Shown: positions 21,490-33,496, counted from the first letter of the stretch. The stretch: 64,000 bases of DNA from Pleurodeles waltl (GCF_031143425.1 NW_027150042.1:62001-126000); one strand, 5' to 3'. Program-made: numbers and translations. The notes: generated by a model not told the origin, from the letters alone.

Positions 21490-23218
21490 TTTAAAACAAG
21501 TGTAAGTATACCAGAGTTACCTAATGAAGTAAATGCATAATATCTCAACCAATAAATACAAATAACTTACATTGGATAGACTGAAGAATCATTCCTAATT
21601 TAGCCCTCCCCAGTCAGCTTTTGTGTATTTTGTCTTGGGACCCTTGCATTCTTTCTTTAGCATAATATCCTTCTGAACCCAATAATCAGTGGCTGATTTT
21701 CAGAGTTAACATGATCCTTGCAAGTCCCTGGAGTGGGGAGTTGGGGTGCTATTGAGGGGCCTGGGATTGCACAATCTCTGAACTCCCTACAATGTGTGCA
21801 AGTGACCTGGACCCAAGGCAGACCTGCCCTGTTGTTTGATATAATTGCAGAAGGGCATCCAAATTGTTTCAAATTTCTGTACTCAGTCTCACAGAATGGC
21901 AGTTAATATTTCCATTACATATATGTACCAAACCTTGGTCATCCACAATTTACTGGCAGAGAGAAAGGAGATTTCCAAAATTGGGTCAATGAGAAGCACT
22001 GCAATGAGTAAGGGAGTGTTTAGTTTCCCACTCAAAGTTGTCAATGGGACAGTCAAAGTCATCTCAACCCCCAGTGCTAACGTCAGGGGATGTGGTCAGA
22101 GTTCCGTTGGAGCACTTTATCTGATTTTTGAGACTGAGTTTCCAGTAGTAGTGGATGACCTTGCACCCCCATCACATATTGTCATTGTGCCTCTCTCTGT
22201 TTCGCATCACCAGCACTCTGGTGGGGACCAAAACATAGCACTAAGATGGGTAAGCGTCAGGTACCATTGGTTTATGACCTTGTGACAGTTTTCTTTATAT
22301 TGGGTATAAATGGAAGAAGAGGCAGCTCACTCCTAAAAGCAAAGCCATGAAGTCTAATCTATTTCTTGGCCCATCTCCAACTTGATGATAAAGGACAGTT
22401 TGCTTGAAATCAGAGTAACTGTGAGGTTTTGGTAAAATAGGATAATTCTCTTTTTGGGCTCATATTTGATCAACATGGTTTCTACAGGTGGAAGGTCTTG
22501 TGTGGCTGCTCTCCTGAGATTGCCTGAATACTATTTGTGTATATCAGAAAATGTTGTGTCCTTTCCTTGTCCCTCATTGGCATAATGTGTCCAATGAAAT
22601 GGGCGTTCTCTTTTTAAACATATCACCTAATGTGATCATATCATTTATATGAGCCATTTACAGAGGCCCCTTGTCAATAGTTTACGACTCTGGGCTGTTC
22701 CATATGGGGGTCATTGGAGTCATTGGATAGGATTACACGAATCCTTCAGACAACAGAGTTCTGTGTAATAGTGTAATCTGGTTGGACTCTAATATTTTAT
22801 GATCTCTCTGGGGAAGCCATGGAAGAATGTATATCGGTTTGGATGAATGTGCAGTTTCTTGGCTTACCATAATTTAGGGTTATTAGGCGTGGTGAGATTT
22901 ATCAGCGGTCGCAGCTGGGCAGCATGTACATATCTTTTGATTTGTGGAGATCCTAATCCTCCTTTACATGTTTCTCCTAGTAGAGGGCTCTTTTGGACAC
23001 TCATGGGGATTTACTCCTCCAAGTGAAAGCTAAAACCTTCTTCTGTACGTGCTGGAGCGTTCCTTTTGGAAATGTGAGTGGCAAAGTCTGGGTCTCATAT
23101 AATAATCTGGGAATGAAATGCATCTTCACACAGGCAATTCTACAAAACCAGGAGATTTCAAGCTTCCCACATCTATATAGATCTTTGAAGAGTATATCCA
23201 CAAGTGGGGGAACGTTGG
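21490..23218 (-). pseudogene. L1-type ORF2, C-terminal half (L1 copy 1)
   Basis: Minus-strand frames match the C-terminal half of an L1-clade ORF2 protein. 23001-23201 reads ISWFCRIACVKMHFIPRLLY then LPLTFPKGTLQHVQKKVLAF, the RT thumb segment. About 22900-22990 gives CKGGLGSPQIKRYVHAAQLR, the conserved GGLxxPxxxxYxxAxQL stretch. About 22100-22270 gives a decayed C-terminal segment with WGCKVIHYYWK, where the cysteine-rich motif normally sits. Stops and shifts are frequent. The other half of the same element lies at 25914-26880, and the two were separated by an LTR element. The plus-strand frame 21845-22285 (146 codons) is antisense to this remnant. Confidence 0.75.
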
Positions 23219-23697
23219 TGTTGGAAATGGCCCTTTTTACAGGGTCATCCCTAAACTTTTGGCCTCCTTCCTACTAGTTTTTCTGACCTGTTTCTGTTGG
23301 CTTTAGGACTCTGATCACTGCTAACCAGTGCTAAAGTGCACATTCTCTCTGTAAACAACAGAGACTTTCCTTTGAAGTTTGTCAACTTCAAAGGCAGAAA
23401 GGGGTATAAGTAGCGAACCCAAAACCCCAGTCTTTAGATTTCTTTAAGATCACTTCTGGATTCAAGAGGAACCTCTGCCAAGGAGAAGAGCTGAGGAGAA
23501 GTGCCGCCCCTGCCTGTGACTATGCTTTGTAGGGCTATCCTGCAGTTGCTGCTTCTGCCTGTGAAAGCGGACAAAGACTGAACCTTGTGGTACGGGGCAC
23601 GCCAATGCTGATGGTCTGTCCAGATTCTTCCACCTTAGTGATGAGAACTCCTGTGAGGTTGGGTAGTTTCTCCCCACTTTAAGTTGAGGGGGACACG
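23219..23697 (+). mobile_element. Partial 5' LTR plus residual internal 3' end of an ERV-like element
   Basis: Begins TGTTGGAAATGGCCC and carries GTTGGCTTTAGGACTCTG, CTAACCAGTGCTAAAGTGC and a TATA box (TATAAGT at 23405). The following sequence, up to about 23590, matches 24697-24920. It lacks the roughly 1-kb segment that separates these modules in the downstream LTR, so it is internally deleted. It ends in AAGTTGAGGGGGACACG (to 23697), a polypurine tract directly before the next LTR. Five bases before the start (GTTGG) resemble the five after 25913 (GGTGG), a possible decayed target duplication. Confidence 0.6.
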
Positions 23698-25913
23698 TGT
23701 TAGACTTGGCATCCTTGGTGTGGTCTCCTCTAACTTTTTGCCTCTGCTTTCCAGTGTGCTGGATTCTGTTTTTGCTGTTTTTGTTATTCTGGGCACTTTA
23801 CCACTGCTAACAAGTGCTAAAGGGCAAGTGTTCCTATGTAAAATGTATCTGTAATTGGCTTTTCCATGTTTGGCATATTTGATTTACTAGTAAGTCTCTA
23901 GTAAAGTGCACTAGAGGTTCCCAGAGCCTGTAAATAAAATGCTACTAGTGGGCCTGCAGCACTGGTTGTGCCACCCACATTAGTTGCCCTGTAAACATGG
24001 CTCAGACCTGCCACTGCAGGGTCTGTGTATGCAGTTTTAAACTGCCAATTCAACTTGGCAAGTATACCCATTTGCCAGGCCTAAACCTTTGCTTTCCATA
24101 CATACAAGGCACCCTAAGGTAGACCCTACGTAGCCCCATGGACAGGGTGCAGTGTATGTTAAAGGTGGGACATGTACTAATGTGTGGTACATGTCCTAAC
24201 AGTGAAATACTGCTAAATTCAGTTTTCACTGTTACAAGGCCTTTCTCTCTCATAGGTTAACATGGGGGCTGCCTTTAAATATTATTAAAGTGCAGATTCC
24301 CTTTGAGAGCAGATAGAAATGTGGAGTTTGGGGTCTCTGAACTCACAATTAAAAAATACATCTTTTAGTGAAGTTGATTTTTTGATTGTTAGTTTGAAAA
24401 TGCCACTTTTAGAAAGTAGGCATTTTCTTGCTTAAACCATTCCGTGACTCTGTCTGTTTGTGGATTACCTCTCTGGGTCAGTTTGACAGTCGGGCTGTTT
24501 GTGAATCCTCTCTGGACAGTGAAACAAAGGGAGCTGGGGTGTAGCCTGCATATCCTGATGAGCCATCTGTGCTAGAGTAGAGGGAAGAGTGGCCACTCAC
24601 ACCTCAATAGGCTGTGTCTGCCCTCTCACAATGCATTCTCGAGCCCCCTGGTGTGTGTCTGGGGCCTGGCCTGGGCAAGGCAGGATCTTGTGAATAACAG
24701 AGACTTTCCTTTGAAGTATGCCTACTTCAAAGGCAGTAAGGGGTATAAGTATTGGTCCCAAAACCCCTGAAAATTAGATCACTTCTGGAACCAAGAAGAA
24801 CCTCTGCCAAAAAGAAGAGCTGAGGAGAAGTGCTGCCCCTGTCTGTGACTGTGCTTTGTTGGGCTAGCATGCAGTTGCTGATTCTCCCTTTTAAAGGGGA
24901 CAAAAACTGGACTTTGTGGTATATTATTGCTTGTGAAGAATCTCCAAGAGCTTGAACTGAGATTGCCTCCCGTTTTGAAGTCTCAGGGCCATCAAAGACT
25001 TCCTCTGCCAGCACCTGGACTCTCTGCTGAGACTCCTGCCCTGCCAAGTGGTGCCCTATCCAGCCCCTGGGCCCTTGAAAGATGAAGTTGGCAGAACAAG
25101 AGCTAGAAATCCACGCACAGAACGCTGTGCGGGGATATTTTTGACGCACCATCTGCAATGCGGCTGATAAATGACGCGCCGCTGGCTTCACGGCTAAAAG
25201 CAATGCTCCACCTGCATCGCTGCTAAAGAAACAAAGCGCACCACCCGCTTGCGGCTGCTGATAACCACACAAACTCCATGCACCGTGGTTTTCTAACACC
25301 ATGCAACAGGATTTTCCACACATCGTCCCCGAGTGTCAAAGTAATTGCGAACCTGCGCGGATTCAAGGTGCCCCACCCAGAAATTGACGCATCCCTCCCT
25401 TGCGAGGGAGAAAAACGACGTATCGCCAACCCGACCCGAGAAGAAACGACACACCTCCTCCCTTGCGAGGAAGGAATTCACGCATCACTGCTTTTTTCGA
25501 CGCACGCTCGCTCTTGCGGCTTCATTTTTTAAGCTAACCAGGTACTTTGTGCAAAATCATCGTTTCGATTGTTTTCTATGAAGTAAGACTCTTATTCTTT
25601 TGAAAATTCATATTTTAACTTGTGTATGTTGGATTTTTTTTGTTTTGGTCTTGTTTGATTTAGATAAATATTACCTATTTTTTCTAAACTGGTTTGGTAT
25701 CCATTTTGTAGTGTTTTTACTGTATTACTGTGTGTGGGTTGGTACAAATACTTTACACATTTCTTCTGAGTTAAGCCTGCCTGCTCATGCCAAGCTACCA
25801 AGGGGGTGAGTGGGGGTTAACCAGGTGTGTTTCTCCTTTGCCCTGACTAGAGTGAGGGTCCTTGCTTGGACAGGGGTTAACCTGACCGCCAACCAAAGAC
25901 CCCATTTCTAACA
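23698..25913 (+). repeat. 3' LTR, about 2.2 kb, ERV-like
   Basis: Runs from TGTTAGACTTGGC to CCCATTTCTAACA, with perfect TGTTAG/CTAACA ends. The U3 part includes GCACTTTACCACTGCTAAC and GGGCCTGCAGCACTGGTTGT. A TATA box (TATAAGT) is at 24744. The downstream part is unusually GC-rich with repeated ACGC/GACGCA motifs (25100-25520), then T-rich to the end. The LTR at 31299-33496 has the same order of modules. It lies inside L1 copy 1, whose two halves resume on either side. Confidence 0.7.
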
Positions 25914-26880
25914 GGTGGCCTAGTACAACTTTTGTGTCTGCGCAATTATTATGACTCCCAAGTATTCCAAATGTCCTGTTGCAACTTCGAAGGCCAACAT
26001 TCCCGAGAGCTTAACCTAACTATCTTGCATGTGTGGGCTACCCAATGCAAATTAGTTTTTCTAGCTAATTCTGAAACCTGAACTTCTGTAAAATCTCTTT
26101 AATTCCTGGATGAGGGCAGGGACTGATGTTAAAGGGATGGTGACAAAGCATAAAATGCCGTTAGCAAACAGAACTAATTTGTAAGTGATGTTGTTGATGA
26201 CCATGTCTCCTATCTGAGGGTCGGCGTTTATGATTTTGTACTAATGGTTCTAAGACAAGGGCAAAGATACTAGGTGAGATGGGGCATCACAGGTGTGTAT
26301 CCCTACTTAAATATGTTTCCTTGCTATGGCCATTGTGGATTTTGAGTGTTGTAGAGGGTTGAACAAAATTTGCTTTGATAAATTGTCTTTTTTGGGTGGG
26401 GAGCAAATCCCGCTTTGTCCTGTAGCTTGAACAAGTAAGGTCAATTTATTCTATCAAATGCTTTTTTAGTATCCAGCATCTGAGCGTTTGTGTAGGTACT
26501 TGGCACAAATTCAAGGCTAAGCGAGCATTATCTTGATTCTGTCTCACTCTTATGACTCCTGATTGCATTGGCTGGATTAAAATGGACCAGACTCTCTCCA
26601 GTCTCTTTACTAATATTTTGGTGTATATGTTGACATTAGTGTTTAACAGGGCTATAGGTCTGTATGATCCATATTGCAATGGCTTCGTACTATGTTTAGA
26701 GTTTAGTACTGGCTATAATTCTTTCATAGACTGTATTATGTCCCCTGTTTTGAAGAAGCAGTTAAATATTTGGGCCATAGATTTTGCTATTATTTCCCTA
26801 AAAGACTTGTAAAAAGCAGCTGTAAAGCAATCTTGCCCAGGAGATTTTGGGTGTGGCTCAGGAACTTTTGTACTTGTGTG
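25914..26880 (-). pseudogene. L1-type ORF2, RT N-terminal half (L1 copy 1)
   Basis: The minus-strand frame 26446-26679 reads YGSYRPIALLNTNVNIYTKI, then LVKRLERVWSILIQPMQSG and DNARLALNLC, the L1 RT fingers region (SYRPISLLN, then QxGF). Further downstream, about 26150-26300 gives LEPLVQNHKRRPS-like and YKLVLFANGILCFV. This last is the position of the catalytic F/Y-A-D-D box, so both Asp residues are changed (to Asn and Gly). Multiple stops are present. It is continuous in order and strand with 21490-23218 once the intervening LTR remnant is ignored. Nothing L1-like is recognised upstream of about 26880, so it is 5'-truncated. Confidence 0.8.
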
Positions 26881-26884
26881 GTCT

Positions 26885-27090
26885 GTTATGTTACGTTTTA
26901 TCTATTTGTATAGCGCACTAATCACCCTTGAGGGCATCCAGGTAATTGACCAGGTGCAGAGGGTATTGTCCCCTCAGAGTTATTCAAAGAACCGGGTCTT
27001 CAGCTTCTTGTGAAACTCAAGAAGTGAGGAGAAGGCTCTAATGTGTTGTCGGCTAATCCATTCTTAGAAGCCAAGGGGTCTCTAAGAAGC
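26885..27090. repeat. Probable dispersed repeat fragment
   Basis: TTTGTATAGCGCACTAATCACC, read with TTGAGGGCATCC, GTATTGTCCCCTCAG and GAACCGGGTCTTCAGCTTCTT, looks like a widespread amphibian interspersed repeat that I cannot name. It sits at the truncation point of L1 copy 1. Confidence 0.3.
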
Positions 27091-27860
27091 AACCAAAGGG
27101 GTGATGTCTTTCATTTCTGCGGCAGAGGCATTTACCCTACAAACAGCCTAATCTGCATCTGAAATCCAGCAGCTTCTCCATACTCCATTTCTGACATATT
27201 TTGCTAATTGATTGCACACAACTTTCATGCCTCTAACACAACAAGGATATCCATGTTGGTAAAACTATTGGATCTGGTCATTTGACTTAGCTTCAAAACT
27301 GTTTTCCATCACTCTTCACTTCTTTGTTTTCAGATTGGTTTAGCAGAATCTCATCTACACTACTGGTTGTTGGTTGTGCAATTCTAATGTTTTTTTAAAT
27401 AAATAAATGAAGCCATAGTAGTATTAATGATAGCGTGGATGGAAGTCACATGTATCCAACTGAAGCCCAATGTTGTAAAACAATGGCATTCTACTACAAA
27501 TAAGAAATGTTGAACAGGTTAAGTGAAAATTAGAGTCTATCTTTACATACATTTCATTCTCCTCAGGTGCAACCCCCTTTCTCATTCATTATCTGATGTG
27601 AAACAGTTTATTTGGATATTCCATTAGAACAGTCCAAATACAGTAATGAATTTGGACATTTTGGAAATAACTTGTCTAGTCACAGTGCATAAATCATCCT
27701 GCACTGCAGTTTTCTATCATCACAGAAGCCATATATGATAATGTTCCAATGCTATTACCTCAGTCAACACTAGGCCTGTCTTAACAAGCACCAGACCACT
27801 GACAGTTTCTGTAGTCTCAGATTCAATTGGCATTGTTCTGCAGGGTGCCATGAGTTTGTC
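27091..27860. other. Unassigned stretch
   Basis: AT-rich, no gene, tandem repeat or terminal repeat recognised. Confidence 0.45.
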
Positions 27861-28083
27861 TAAAAGCAAAAAGAACAGTTGATGGACCGAATGCTGAACA
27901 ATGCAAACATTTACCCCCAGTCACAAAGATCTGGGTTTAATCCATTGTTTTCTTGCCCACCACGCCGACCCAGTTTGGACCCAGCAATATGCAAATCAGT
28001 CTTGACCCTGTTCCCCAGGGGAACAGTCCAGCCAAACTGCCAAGCTAAGTCCTCCGTGGACCCAAAACTAAGCATCCTGGGAA
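27861..28083 (-). mobile_element. Degraded monomer of the 322-bp hammerhead repeat
   Basis: TGATGGACCGAATGCTGAACA, read with AGATCTGGGTTTAATCCAT, CCCAGTTTGGACCCAGC, ATATGCAAATCAGTCTTGACC and GCATCCTGGGA, follows the same order as the inverted arm of the array at 42338-44409. Similarity fades just where the ribozyme core (CTGATGA...GAAA) would lie, so this copy has no ribozyme. The octamer ATGCAAAT is retained. It is older and more diverged than the array copies. Confidence 0.8.
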
Positions 28084-28651
28084 CACATGTAGTGAGAGGA
28101 TGTCAGGTATGCCAAGCCTCAAGCAGACATCATGACTGCAGCAATTTCATGAGTAAGTGCGGACTTCGGTAGCTGCCAAATGGCTTTCATGCACTGGTAG
28201 TCATCAACTACTTAAAGTACCAGAGAGTGGAGATAATGAATACCACATCACGGAGGACCTAATTCCCAAATTGGAGAAGATAATGGCCACCCAGGGCATT
28301 ATTCAGGAACTCATAATCAACAAGGGTTCCCTGTGCCAGGGCAGGAGTTCCTAATGTTATCCCACAGTGGCCTCGGGCCAGTGCAGTGGAGAAGCTGAGT
28401 GCTGTATGAGAGCCATCACAATGGTAATGTGGGTTGTTCATGCCAAGAAGTAGAGCACAGAGTGGGCTCTCTACTTACTTTTTCAGGATTACAGACTAAC
28501 CCCCCACTGGACCACTGGGAGAGCACAAAACAATTTGTGTATAAGACAACTGGTGACTGATGTTCTGCCTCACCATCCCAATTGAGAGCTTCGCCAAGTA
28601 GACAACAAAGCCACCACAGGCTAACCGAAGAAGCGAAATGGCATCAGCATT
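28084..28651. other. Unassigned stretch before the proline-rich remnant
   Basis: No domain or repeat recognised. It may include upstream parts of the element that carries the proline-rich frame. Confidence 0.35.
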
Positions 28652-30068
28652 GTGAAGTGGAAGGCCCGACATTCTGATCTGCACACTGGGGGCAAGGTAT
28701 TGGTCAAGGCAGAGTGCACTAGTGGGACAAAGGGTGAGGGGAGCACCACGGAGGAGGGGGCAGGAGCTGATAGAATTGACTCTGATTCCTCCTCAGATGG
28801 GAGCTCCATGATGGTGGTGGACCCCTCTGGGACCACCCCAGCTACAGGATTTTCCACCACTCCCTGTACCAGCACCGCCCTCCCAGTTGCCCCCCACCCA
28901 GTTGCACGTGCCCGCTCACTTAGGAGGGTGGGTGGGGTGGGTGACTCCTTTTCCCCAGGCAACTCAGGCACTGCCCCAGCCATCCCCGAAGCCCTCAGTG
29001 AGGAGGCTGTTGACCTCCTGACATCCATCTCTGTAGGGCAGTCAACAATAGTGAATGCCATGCATGGGCTGGCATCCCAGATGCATCAATGCAATGCCTT
29101 CAGAGATTGTTTCAGGCTCTGGCCTCCTCTCTGATGGCAGCCAGTGTCCCTGTTTCTTCCGTCCCCCCTCCAGCTACCACTTCCCAGTCTCTTCTCCCCA
29201 AACCCATCCCACGCTCACATTCTGACAAGCATGCACCCAAAACAACAGACAATACTCGCACAAACAAACACAGGCAGCACACTTCAGTCCGCCAAAAACA
29301 CACACAGCCAACACACAGATGCACACACAACATCAGCCACTGCCTCCACTGTCTCCCCATCCTCCTCCTCCCCCACAGTCACATCAACACTCACCCCTGT
29401 ATGCACAGCATCAACAGTCCCAGAACCTGCCACCTGCACACCTTTGCCCACAGTCACCACAACAGCAGAATCACAGACATGCCCCCCACACACCACATGA
29501 GCAGTCACCACAACTACCATCACCACCTCATGCAGCACACCCACCTCACTTGCAGACACCACTACAACACCCATCCAGACGTCCAGTTTGACTTCCTCAC
29601 CCTGTCTGCCCCGCCTCCAGAGACACACAAACACTTACACTCAGACCCCCAACCGCCATCCACCTCACACACGCACACTGTCCATGCACCTGCATCCAAG
29701 TCCAGCACTTCTCCTCCTCCTACACCCACTCCCTCTGCCTCCACTCCAATACCTCCTCCCACAGCCCGCCCCACTAGTCCTAAGAAGCTTTTTCTTTCCT
29801 GCCTTGACCTCCCCAGTCCTGCCCATTAGAGAAAAATCCCACCCCCGCCCAGTACCTCCAGCACCAAATCGAGCCCTGTTCCAACCCCAAAGACTTCAGA
29901 TGCCACTAAGGGGCACATGAGTGGCACTCCGACCCCCCGCCCCAAGCGCACTCCTCTGCCCCCAAAATGGAAGGGTAAAGACCCCCGCGCTCCCTCCCCC
30001 TTCCACACCCAAACCCAAAGACCCCCCTCCCAAAAAGAAGCCACCCCGCCCCCTGAGGTGCCTGCCTA
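28652..30068 (+). pseudogene. Low-complexity coding remnant, possibly a transposon accessory protein
   Basis: A plus-strand coding trace extends over three frames. 28652-29134 is Ser/Thr/Gly-rich with an acidic Ser run, then a helical segment SEEAVDLLTSISVGQSTIV followed by ASQM. 29089-29829 is a Pro/Ser/Thr/His-rich region through CACA-rich DNA. The last frame at about 29850-30066 contains TPKTSDATKGHMSGTPTPRP then KRTPLPPKWKGKDPRAPSP and ends PPPEVPA-stop. The layout (helix, then a long proline-rich basic tail, then non-coding sequence ending in an ATAATGACC-type terminus at 30715) suggests the C-terminus of a Myb/SANT-like accessory protein of a Harbinger element. No SANT domain is visible, so this is a guess. 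Confidence 0.35.
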
Positions 30069-30309
30069 ATTCCAACATGATGCCCCTGCACAGTGGAATC
30101 CCGATGTTGTTAAGAGTCAAGTTGGACCTTGGACTTTGCAGTGGTTGGAACAGAGGTATGTGTCCTAGCTTTCTTTCTTTCTGGGTTCTGTTACTGTTGA
30201 TTTACGCTGCAGATGGTTCTGGGTGTGAGGTGTGTGTGTATATGGTATGTATTGTGCGTGTGTGTGTCACTCTCCCCTCCCTCCCTTCCTTCCTTGTGTG
30301 CTACGTGGC

Positions 30310-30715
30310 TGTACTCACTATCGTCGTCTTCAACAACGTTGGTACTCCTGGACGCCCATGGCGTGGTACAGCATCGGGAAGACTTCCAGTTCTGGTTCCA
30401 TGGCAGCCCCGGATTCCTATGTGTCCCTGGAGGTGAGTGTCTCCTTTTATATGATGTGTTTCTGCCAGGCTTTTGGTGGTGTTGCTACTGCCCCGGAAAT
30501 CCTGGAGGTCTGCTATGTCAAAATATGGTGGGCAAATCCTTGTCTTCCGCCTGCCTGGAGATTGCTACCGCCGTGTTCAGTGGTCATACCGCACTGGCGG
30601 TTGGGGTGGTACATTGGCTGTCTATGGGAGGGATCACCACCATGGTCATAATTTGGCGGTCATTACCGCCGGGGACGGTGTGGCGGTCACCTGACCGCCA
30701 ATGTCATAATGACCA
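30310..30715. mobile_element. 3' end of a GCGGTAATACCGCC-family DNA element
   Basis: Dense short inverted motifs (GGCGGTTGGGG, CATTACCGCC, GGTGTGGCGGTCAC, CTGACCGCC) lead to GTCATAATGACCAC at the end. This is the same terminal style as 39146-40106 and 45451-46076. The 5' end was not found. It may be the 3' end of the element carrying the upstream coding remnant. Confidence 0.5.
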
Positions 30716-31298
30716 CAGGTGTCTATTGCCTGAATTGGTTGGATTGATATGTATGCTTTCATGTCAATAATGATGTAGGGGTGAGGGTCAAATACAGGGC
30801 AATTGTTGTGCAAGCCCTTGGGTTTGGCTAACACCACACTTAATGGCAAAGAGTTATTGCTTTCTTTCTGCATACACCTTCACAGGTTGCTTTCTGTTTC
30901 TGCTATGTCTTTGAATTTCATCATGGCTGAAGTTTTGGCAGACGAGTTCTGAAGAGTATGACCCACAACTTTCTCACAAACTGAAAGGAATAAAAGACAG
31001 GTCTCCTGCTCACTGTGCAGATCCTGACACTCAACACATAGCATACTAGCTGGATAACTCAGACACTGACATATATAGGCTTTAAAGACAAGCTCATGAT
31101 TTTTAAGGCTCAAAAAAACCTTGACTTTGAAAGATAAGTTTCACTCAGTGCTTCAAAATCCTGATGAACCTACCAAGGCCTTTGTCACATGACTCACAGA
31201 GTGTGTAAATGACATTGAATTTAACAAATATACCAGTGAGGAAGCTCTTAATTGGCACATTATTGCAGGTTATGAATCATCAGAATTTAGGAAACCCA
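30716..31298. other. Unassigned stretch
   Basis: No recognised gene or repeat between a DNA-element end and an LTR start. Confidence 0.45.
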
Positions 31299-33496
31299 TG
31301 TTTTGGACTTAACCCTCTGTCAGGGCTTTCCACAAAACATTTTGCCTCATCCCGCCTCTTTTCTGAACCCATTTGGTTGGCTTTTAGGACTCTGTGCTCT
31401 TTACCACTGCTAGCCAGTGCTAAAGTGCTTCTGCTCTCTCCTTTAAACATGGTAAAATTGACTTACATAAAAATGTCATCTTTAATTGGAGGTACCTGGT
31501 AGAGTTGCACTGCATGTACACAAGCCCTGTAAATTAAATGCAGTAGTGGGCCTGCAGCACTTATTGTGCCACCCACTTAGACCTTTAAATCTATATCAGC
31601 CTGCCATTGCAGCCTGTGTGCGCAGTTTTAAACTGCCATTTCAACTTGGCAAAATTAACCTTTTAACAGGCATAAATCTCCCTTTTAATGCCTATAAGTT
31701 ACCCCTAGGTGGGGCAAGGTGCATTGTTTAAAAAAAGTTGGACTTGTACTTCTAAGTTTTGCATGTCCTGGTAGTGAAATACTCTGGAATTCGTTTTTCA
31801 CTATTACAAGACCTACCCATCTCATAGGATAACATTGGGTTACCTTATTACATTTAATATGTGATAACATTTCACTAGAAACAGGTAGGAAAGCCATGTT
31901 TGGTGTCTGAGGATAGTAATTTTTAAAAAACTTTAATAGTAAAGGCAGATTTTAAGCCACAATTCTGAAAATGCCACTTTTAGAAAGTTGGCATTTTCCC
32001 GTCCTAGCCATTTTGTGCCTGCAGCCTGTTTCTGGGTCACATAACTAGGGGTAGTTAGCAGTTGGCTTTTGTGTATTCCTCCCAGGCAATATCACAATAG
32101 AGGGTCTAGTTGTTGGCATGGTGGGCCATCCTGGCTTGATGGGAGGGCAGAGCTATCACCTACCACACCTGCACCTCAAAGTCACTGGCACAACACACTC
32201 ACAAAGGACTTCATACTAGCCTACTGTGCCACCCCCCTCCCCCGACAGACAGAGTTTGGGACCATGTCAGGGAGGCACAAAATTCCAGACACCTCTGTAG
32301 GGGGAAAACTCCAGAAGCTTCTCTCACTTCAAAGGGGACACCAGGTATAAAAATGGGATCCTCAGGCCCACTCTTCAGCACACTCCTGGGCCTGTGGATA
32401 CTACAGATGATGGATGCCCTGCTGGTTGAGGTCTGCCCTGCTTGCTGAGAAGAAAAACTGAACCTGCTCCCTGCATCCTGGATTGAGTGCCTCCAAGGGT
32501 CAGCTGACTGCCCTTCTGTTCTGAGCTACAAGGACAAAACAAACTCCAGAGGCCTCTCTGCAGCTGCCATCCTTACCTGCTGCATTGTACCTGCAAGTGG
32601 GTCTGTCTGAGCCCTGCTAGTCTCTGCTGGAGTGAGTTCCTGATCAGCAAGAGGCACCTCCCCAGGTCCTGGGCCCTTGGCTGGCATCAGTTGAGCTTCT
32701 TCTGAAGTTTTGGGCTCTTCACAACTGCAAATGGGCTAGTTTGTGGCAAAATCTTGCCACCTGTGCTGACTGCCAATGCGAAGCTCTGGTGAACCCAACC
32801 CTTCATGCTACAGTAACTGCTAGCGACGACCGGCAACGTGAGTTCTGCACTTTGCACTACAGCATCAACATCCTGCAATGCAAGTTTCAGCAACAACACC
32901 TGACAGGATCTTTGCACTACAGTAATGACCGTCTGTGATGACCAGCCTGCTCTTCACCCTACAGCGATGACCATCTGCAACACTCTCCCTGCTCCTCATA
33001 ACTTCCTCCTCCACAAACTGGACTCTTCCTGCTGTACTTTGAGGTGGTAACTTTTTCATCTGGACTAACCTGCTCCCTGTATCCGGCCCACACTCCATCC
33101 CAGGCAGCTTGAACTTTGACTTTTGCCTGGTCTGGCATGACCACATGACCATGAGTGGCACTTTGTGCTTTTAGGCACTATAATCACCTAAAATCTTTAA
33201 AAGTTTATATTTCCAGTTCTGTTGAATGTATATTTGTCATTTTAGTAGAATGTATTATATTGTGCTCTATATTAGTGTGGGATTTTTCTTGCGTTGTGTT
33301 TTCACTTTATTACAGTTTTTGTGCTGCATAAATACATTACTTATTGCCTCTAAGTCAACCCTGACTGCTTTTGTGCCAAGCTAACAGAGGGTTAAGTTCA
33401 GGTTAATTTAGTGACTTTTGTTGTGCACCCTGCAAAGGATTGTGGCAGTTGCTTGAGAAGGACTCACATCCCTTCAGCCAACAGCCCAATTTTTCA
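31299..33496 (+). repeat. 5' LTR, about 2.2 kb, same superfamily as 23698-25913
   Basis: Begins TGTTTTGGACTTAACCC and ends CCAATTTTTCA. It shares in order GTTGGCTTTTAGGACTCTG, CTTTACCACTGCTAGCCAG, GTGGGCCTGCAGCACTT, GTGCCACCCACTTAG, AGTTTTAAACTGCC and a TATA box (TATAAAA at 32346) with the other LTR. Directly after the end, TTGGTGGTCAGTGATGGG (33499) sits where a tRNA primer-binding site is expected, and a gag start follows at 33679. This identifies it as a 5' LTR in plus orientation. Confidence 0.7.

Noticed and set aside
21845..22285. 146-codon plus-strand frame
   Set aside because: Antisense to the decayed C-terminal region of L1 copy 1.
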